A DNA stretch of 7,797 nucleotides from contig JAWPNA010000192.1 in assembly GCA_045402695.1 (NCBI GenBank), forward strand, positions 1 to 7,797. Reading direction: 5' to 3'. A program made the translations under genes and the position numbers. Numbering within the stretch: position 1 is the stretch's first letter; the number at the start of each line of letters is the position of its first letter. Origin of the DNA: JAWPNA01 sp045402695. GTDB lineage: Bacteria; Acidobacteriota; Polarisedimenticolia; JACPZX01; DASXTC01. This document shows positions 7,101 to 7,797 of this stretch, in pieces. Below the pieces are notes generated by a model. That model saw nothing but the letters and a program-made list of their open reading frames with translations, had not been told where the DNA came from and searched no databases.

Positions 7101-7797
7101 CGGTCACGCTGCCGCGTGTCGAGTCGGCCTACAACCGTCTCATGAAAGACCGCGAGATCCGCGGCAACATCTCCCTGATGCAGGAGGCGGGCGCCACCGT
7201 CCGCTACTACCCGGTTGACGTGCTCGACGAAGGCGCCCTGGGCGCCTGCCTCGACGACGTGTACCGCGCCTACGGCCGGGTGGACGGCCTGATCCACGGC
7301 GCGGGGATCATCGAGGACAAGCTGCTGGACGACAAGGCGCCCGACTCGTTCGACCGGGTGTTCGACACCAAGGTGGACAGCGCGTTCATCCTCGCGCGGA
7401 AGCTGCGTCCAGGGTCGCTGAAGTTCGCCGTCTTCTTCACCTCAGTGGCCGGTCCGTTCGGAAGCCGCGGCCAGTGCGACTACTCCGCCGCCAACGAGGT
7501 GGTGAGCCGCCTGGCGATTCACCTGAACGGGATCTGGAACGGGCGCGTCGTCGCAATCAACTGGGGTCCGTGGCGCAAGGGGATGGCGGGCGCCGAAGTG
7601 CAGAGGCAGTTCGAGGAACGCGGCGTGCAGATCATCCCGCCCGCCACGGGCAGGAACCTGCTGGACCGTGAGCTGAAGCACGGGCACAAGGAAGATGCCT
7701 CGATCGTTCTGGGAGCGGGCCCCTGGAAGACCGCGCCCTCGCCCTCGCAGGTCGCGCCGAGAGGCGATGGGCCGAGCCGAGAGCCTTGGGCGCAAGC
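545..7797 (+). CDS. Giant type I polyketide/lipid synthase, Pfa/Hgl-like (NMO-NMO-KS-AT-ACP-KR-...), 3' end missing
   Basis: A single frame runs from GTG 545 to the window edge without a stop: 2417 full codons plus two bases. I read it through codon by codon and found no frameshift. It is an iterative type I synthase that should build a reduced or partly reduced acyl chain from malonyl units in the cytoplasm. Domain order: NMO-like barrel 1 (degenerate), NMO/FabK/PfaD-like barrel 2, ketosynthase, malonyl-type acyltransferase, Ala/Pro linker, Q/M/F/L helix, one carrier protein, structural and catalytic ketoreductase halves. The ketosynthase motif VDAACASS, the carrier motif LGIDSIKRVEIL and the long insertion in the ketoreductase place it with polyunsaturated fatty acid (PfaA) and heterocyst glycolipid (HglE) synthases rather than with modular antibiotic synthases. 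Unlike PfaA, it carries its own enoyl-reductase-like unit at the N terminus and only one carrier protein is seen. No DH domain is visible before the window ends, so one may follow. The product cannot be told from sequence alone. Confidence 0.93.
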   Translation, partial: MHRFQIICLSPLGLPDPSIAIAAGRAGGMGVLDLTFCGGPENAAGAIALLDRFGRGGCGLKLDARRPDFLARVTQALPAKVRTVILNAAGPEATHECADLLRARGLTVLLEVTSLEEAILGETIDAGGLIAKGNEAAGRVGEETTFILLQRILSRSRLPVWAEGGIGLHSAAACYAAGAAGVVLSAQLALTRESPLSAQARQAIGRMDGSETACVGGEIGEPYRIYIQPGLRPVEDLRADLKALSLDTRPSSDVLAAWRDAVRKRAGWEGPERSLWLIGQDAAFAAALAGRFQTVGGVVQGMRQGIEEHVRAARTIRPLDHQSAMARSHGTPYPIVQGPMTRVSDTASFASEVAKGGGLPFLALALLRAREVETLMEDTRALLGDRPWGVGILGFVPLELRQEQLAVIRKHKPSYALIAGGRPDQARSLEQDGIPTYLHVPSPGLLKLFLENGSRRFVFEGRECGGHVGPRSSFVLWNTMIDILLEALPAADAESCHVLFAAGVHDALSASMVATMAAPLAERGIKIGVLMGTAYLFTREAVASGAIVEGFQQEALTCERTVLLETGPGHSTRCSETVFAEIFQKEKQRLVAEGRSAEEIREALEELNLGRLRIASKGISRHPGYGQDPQTPKYEQLGDHEQRAQGMYMIGQVAALRETVCSIEELHRDVSINGSERLAHVPEAPAAGVEVIEQRPSDVAIIGLGCILPKAPDLGAYWSNILNKVDAITEVPPDRWDWRLYFDADRNARDKIYSKWGGFIDNVAFDPMRYGMPPNTLPSIEPLQRLTLEVVRAALKDSGYLDRPFPRARTSVVLGAGGGVADLGNQYGLRAGLPMYVGDVPEEILARLPEWTEDSFAGILLNVAAGRVANRFDLGGSNFTVDAACASSLAAVYLAVKELETGTSDMVIVGGADTVQNPFGYLCFSKTKALSPRGRCSTFDESADGIVISEGLAVLVLKRLADAERDGDRIYAVIKSVASSSDGRDKGLTAPRREGQIRALERAYAKAGISPATVGLIEAHGTGTAAGDQAEADALKSVFDAAAAPRQGVAIGSVKSMIGHTKCTAGVASLTKVALSLYHKVLPPTLNVERPNPKARFTESPFYVNSELRPWILPSDGHPRRAGVSAFGFGGTNFHVVVEEYADEMPAPGRPAVARRDRPELMVWRAASREDLAARVAELDSSLARGARPDPADLSFSLWLRAKAASPDALTMAVVLAPGEDLRKKLAAARNHLGSGRATVDDPAGIYFSAEPLGREGKVAFLFPGQGSQYPDMLRDLAIHFPEARAEFERVDRVLAGRFPKPLSGYVFPPPAFTPQEREERQAALTQTNVAQPALGAADMAMFKLLSRMGVEPELVAGHSYGEYVALCVAGVFGEEALALLSEARGRCILEAAREDLGTMAAVSEGRQRVTDLVGSMPDVWIANLNSPRQTVISGTRGGVEGAIAALKAEGISARTLPVACAFHSPLVAAARDKLATVLSEIPFAPPRRTVFSNTTASPYPEDPKAVATLLTEHLVNPVLFADEIEAMYAAGARLFVEAGPRNVLTGLAQQTLGDRRYLAIASDSAGRPGLTQLLHTLGQLAAHSVPINLDRLYEGRDLRELKLNALVEETREKPLAPTTWLVNGGRARPLHEAPAATPPIAPAVAAPQPSPARAQAPAAPAVAPAKTDAAPAHAPAHATAADGIAQVMTQYQDLMQRFLDTQKSVILAALAGSAATAVPEPATLSPSTLATGLTVPQAPTTPPIAVAPEPIGSFTAALDRDRITQQLFQVVSERTGYPPEMLDPDVDMEADLGIDSIKRVEILGAVQRACLPAGRQVDQHSMEQLAANKTLRGIVDWFVKVLGAGPAEAARPVPPDPETQEEAIVQVPRFKIGAVDSSGPASSAAIAKRGVHVITDDERGVARALAEMIRAQGGTVALLRLPPGDLSGDGSIYHADLGSPETVAAALDAVRRRQGPIAGVLHLLPLRSGPALAEMDLSGWKERLRQEVKSLYLLARAAGADLKRSGVDRDGYLIAATGMGGDFGLDGSHSSGPFPGGGGIAGLLKTLSLEWLQVRCKAVDMSPDQHAAALARQIFDELRTDDREPEVGYRSSRRLVFRAIPSPLDASESAPEILDGDSVVFITGGARGITAEVACELARRYRPTLLLAGRSGLPAAEEPAATRGLSSPQEIKVALMDAMNRSGEPVTLPRVESAYNRLMKDREIRGNISLMQEAGATVRYYPVDVLDEGALGACLDDVYRAYGRVDGLIHGAGIIEDKLLDDKAPDSFDRVFDTKVDSAFILARKLRPGSLKFAVFFTSVAGPFGSRGQCDYSAANEVVSRLAIHLNGIWNGRVVAINWGPWRKGMAGAEVQRQFEERGVQIIPPATGRNLLDRELKHGHKEDASIVLGAGPWKTAPSPSQVAPRGDGPSREPWAQ
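1529..2578 (+). other. Domain: second NMO/FabK/PfaD-like barrel, probable enoyl reductase
   Basis: Residues 329-678. The opening strand PYPIVQGPMTRVSD (Pro334-Met340) is the classic FMN-side motif. FEGRECGGHVGPRSS places the conserved His at 467. VLFAAGVHD followed by GVLMGTAYLFT (531-538) matches the phosphate-binding end of the barrel. The tail with TGPGHSTRC (566-574) and an alpha-helical region up to SINGSERL resembles the extended C-terminal part of PfaD-type reductases. In PUFA synthases the equivalent PfaD protein is separate and reduces the enoyl intermediate with FMN and NAD(P)H. Here the likely job is the same but built in. A nitronate monooxygenase activity cannot be excluded from sequence but does not fit the context. 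Confidence 0.8.
2633..3964 (+). other. Domain: beta-ketoacyl synthase (KS)
   Basis: Residues 697-1140. It opens with SDVAIIGLGCILPKAPDL and ends after FGFGGTNFHVVVEEY. The catalytic triad is complete: Cys885 in VDAACASS, His1020 in EAHGTGT, His1060 in SMIGHTKCTAG, with Lys1055 before the second His. This domain catalyses decarboxylative condensation of the acyl chain with malonyl-ACP. The segments GAGGGVADLGNQYG and LSPRGRCSTFDESADGIV are typical of the Pfa/Hgl branch. It is active by motif, so not a chain-length-factor decoy. Confidence 0.95.
4313..5224 (+). other. Domain: malonyl-type acyltransferase (AT)
   Basis: Residues 1257-1560. KVAFLFPGQGSQYPDML gives the oxyanion-side motif (Gln1266). 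The nucleophile is Ser1360 in GHSYGEY and the catalytic His is 1464 in CAFHSP. The AFHS-type specificity motif, rather than YASH, points to malonyl-CoA as the extender. VEAGPRNVLTGL closes the domain. The preceding stretch, residues 1141-1256, is the usual KS-AT linker fold. The domain would load malonyl units on Ser1797 of the carrier protein. Confidence 0.93.
5444..5596 (+). other. Ala/Pro-rich flexible linker of the synthase
   Basis: Residues 1634-1684 are almost wholly Ala and Pro with a few Gln, Thr and His, as in the linkers that flank carrier proteins in PfaA-type synthases. It is low complexity and should be disordered, giving the carrier domain freedom to swing. A second, shorter Pro/Ala/Thr linker lies at residues ~1714-1757. 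Confidence 0.8.
5597..5683 (+). other. Q/M/F/L helical segment before the carrier protein
   Basis: Residues 1685-1713 (with QVMTQYQDLMQRFLDTQ) form a clear amphipathic helix between two disordered linkers. A similar pattern of Gln with Met, Phe and Leu sits between the AT and the carrier protein in PfaA/HglE-type proteins, as I recall them. Its role is not settled; dimerisation or docking is a reasonable guess. Confidence 0.55.
5834..6076 (+). other. Domain: acyl carrier protein (ACP)
   Basis: Residues 1764-1844. The phosphopantetheine site is Ser1797 in LGIDSIKRVEIL, the signature seen in PUFA and heterocyst glycolipid synthase carriers. Helix 1 (QQLFQVVSERTGYPPEML) and the last helix (LRGIVDWFVKVLG) are also clear. 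Only one copy is present before the ketoreductase, whereas PfaA carries several in tandem. The loop after helix 2 contains the odd peptide CLPAGRQ, listed separately. A phosphopantetheinyl transferase is needed and is not in the window. Confidence 0.93.
5975..5994 (+). repeat. Imperfect 20-bp palindrome encoding CLPAGRQ in the carrier domain
   Basis: The 20 bases pair as an inverted repeat at 8 of 10 positions, centred on the perfect 8-bp palindrome CCCGCGGG (5981-5988). In frame they encode Cys1811-Gln1817, CLPAGRQ. From memory, the same peptide appears in many unrelated environmental bacterial proteins as the translation of a GC-rich palindromic repeat. The left arm here (CCTGCCTGCC at 5973-5982 allowing one preceding base) fits that repeat while the right arm has diverged. 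It could equally be chance in a GC-rich loop. Confidence 0.45.
6137..6874 (+). other. Domain: structural (pseudo) ketoreductase half
   Basis: Residues ~1865-2110 precede the catalytic ketoreductase and follow the pattern of the truncated Rossmann half found in front of many type I ketoreductases: GVHVITDDERGVARALAEM, a GPIAGVLHLLPL strand, a helix with LKSLYLLARAA-like spacing (VKSLYLLARAAGADL), and GGIAGLLKTLSLEWLQVRCK. The glycine-rich cofactor loop is missing, so it should not bind NADPH and probably only supports the fold. Confidence 0.7.
6896..7726 (+). other. Domain: ketoreductase (KR), Pfa/Hgl type
   Basis: Residues 2118-2394. The NADPH loop is TGGARGIT (2124-2131), followed by LLLAGRS. 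The catalytic set is complete: Lys2276 in FDTKVDSAF, Ser2300 in FFTSVAG, Tyr2313 and Asn2317 in DYSAANE. VAINWGPWRKGMAG closes the fold. Between Arg2151 and Asp2225 there are about 70 residues, mostly helical (VESAYNRLMKDREIRGN), roughly twice the usual spacing; this insertion is a habit of Pfa/Hgl ketoreductases. The domain should reduce the beta-keto group to the hydroxyl. After residue 2394 a Pro/Ser/Ala-rich linker begins and the window ends. Confidence 0.92.

Noticed and set aside
6308..7297. A 329-residue minus-strand open frame opposite the ketoreductase
   Set aside because: It lies wholly over the KR halves, which have complete catalytic motifs on the + strand.

Overview
The window is one stretch of a high-GC bacterial chromosome (about two thirds G+C by eye, with strong G/C preference at third codon positions). 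All coding is on the + strand. There are two genes, both cut by the window edges: the 3' end of an HlyD-type periplasmic adaptor (1-510), then, after a 34-base gap carrying a strong ribosome binding site, a giant open frame that starts at GTG 545 and runs with no stop to the last base (2417 complete codons). No tRNA, rRNA, CRISPR array, insertion sequence or other mobile element was seen. No taxonomic marker is present. GC content and gene type would suit a myxobacterium or other former deltaproteobacterium, an acidobacterium or a similar environmental lineage, but this is a weak inference.

The giant gene encodes a multidomain iterative type I polyketide/fatty-acid synthase of the Pfa/Hgl kind (the enzymes that make polyunsaturated fatty acids, heterocyst glycolipid chains and related 'secondary lipids'). 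Domain order read from the translation: a degenerate nitronate-monooxygenase-like (NMO) TIM barrel (residues about 1-196), a connector, a second NMO/FabK/PfaD-like barrel with an intact His motif (about 329-678), ketosynthase (697-1140, Cys885/His1020/His1060), malonyl-type acyltransferase (1257-1560, Ser1360/His1464), an Ala/Pro-rich linker, a Q/M/F/L helix, one acyl carrier protein (1764-1844, Ser1797), a pseudo-ketoreductase half (about 1865-2110) and a catalytic ketoreductase (2118-2394, Lys2276/Ser2300/Tyr2313/Asn2317). The frame leaves the window in what looks like another linker, so further domains (a dehydratase would be expected) probably follow.

How it probably works: the ketosynthase and acyltransferase extend a malonyl-derived chain on the carrier protein, the ketoreductase reduces the beta-keto group, and the N-terminal flavin barrel acts as a built-in enoyl reductase, the job done by separate PfaD in classical systems. 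The adaptor gene just upstream suggests the product, or something made with it, is exported across the envelope.

The points most worth a second look are the duplicated NMO barrels, whose first copy has Arg where the second has the conserved His; the placement of the reductase at the N terminus, ahead of the ketosynthase; and an in-frame CLPAGRQ peptide over an imperfect palindrome inside the carrier protein.
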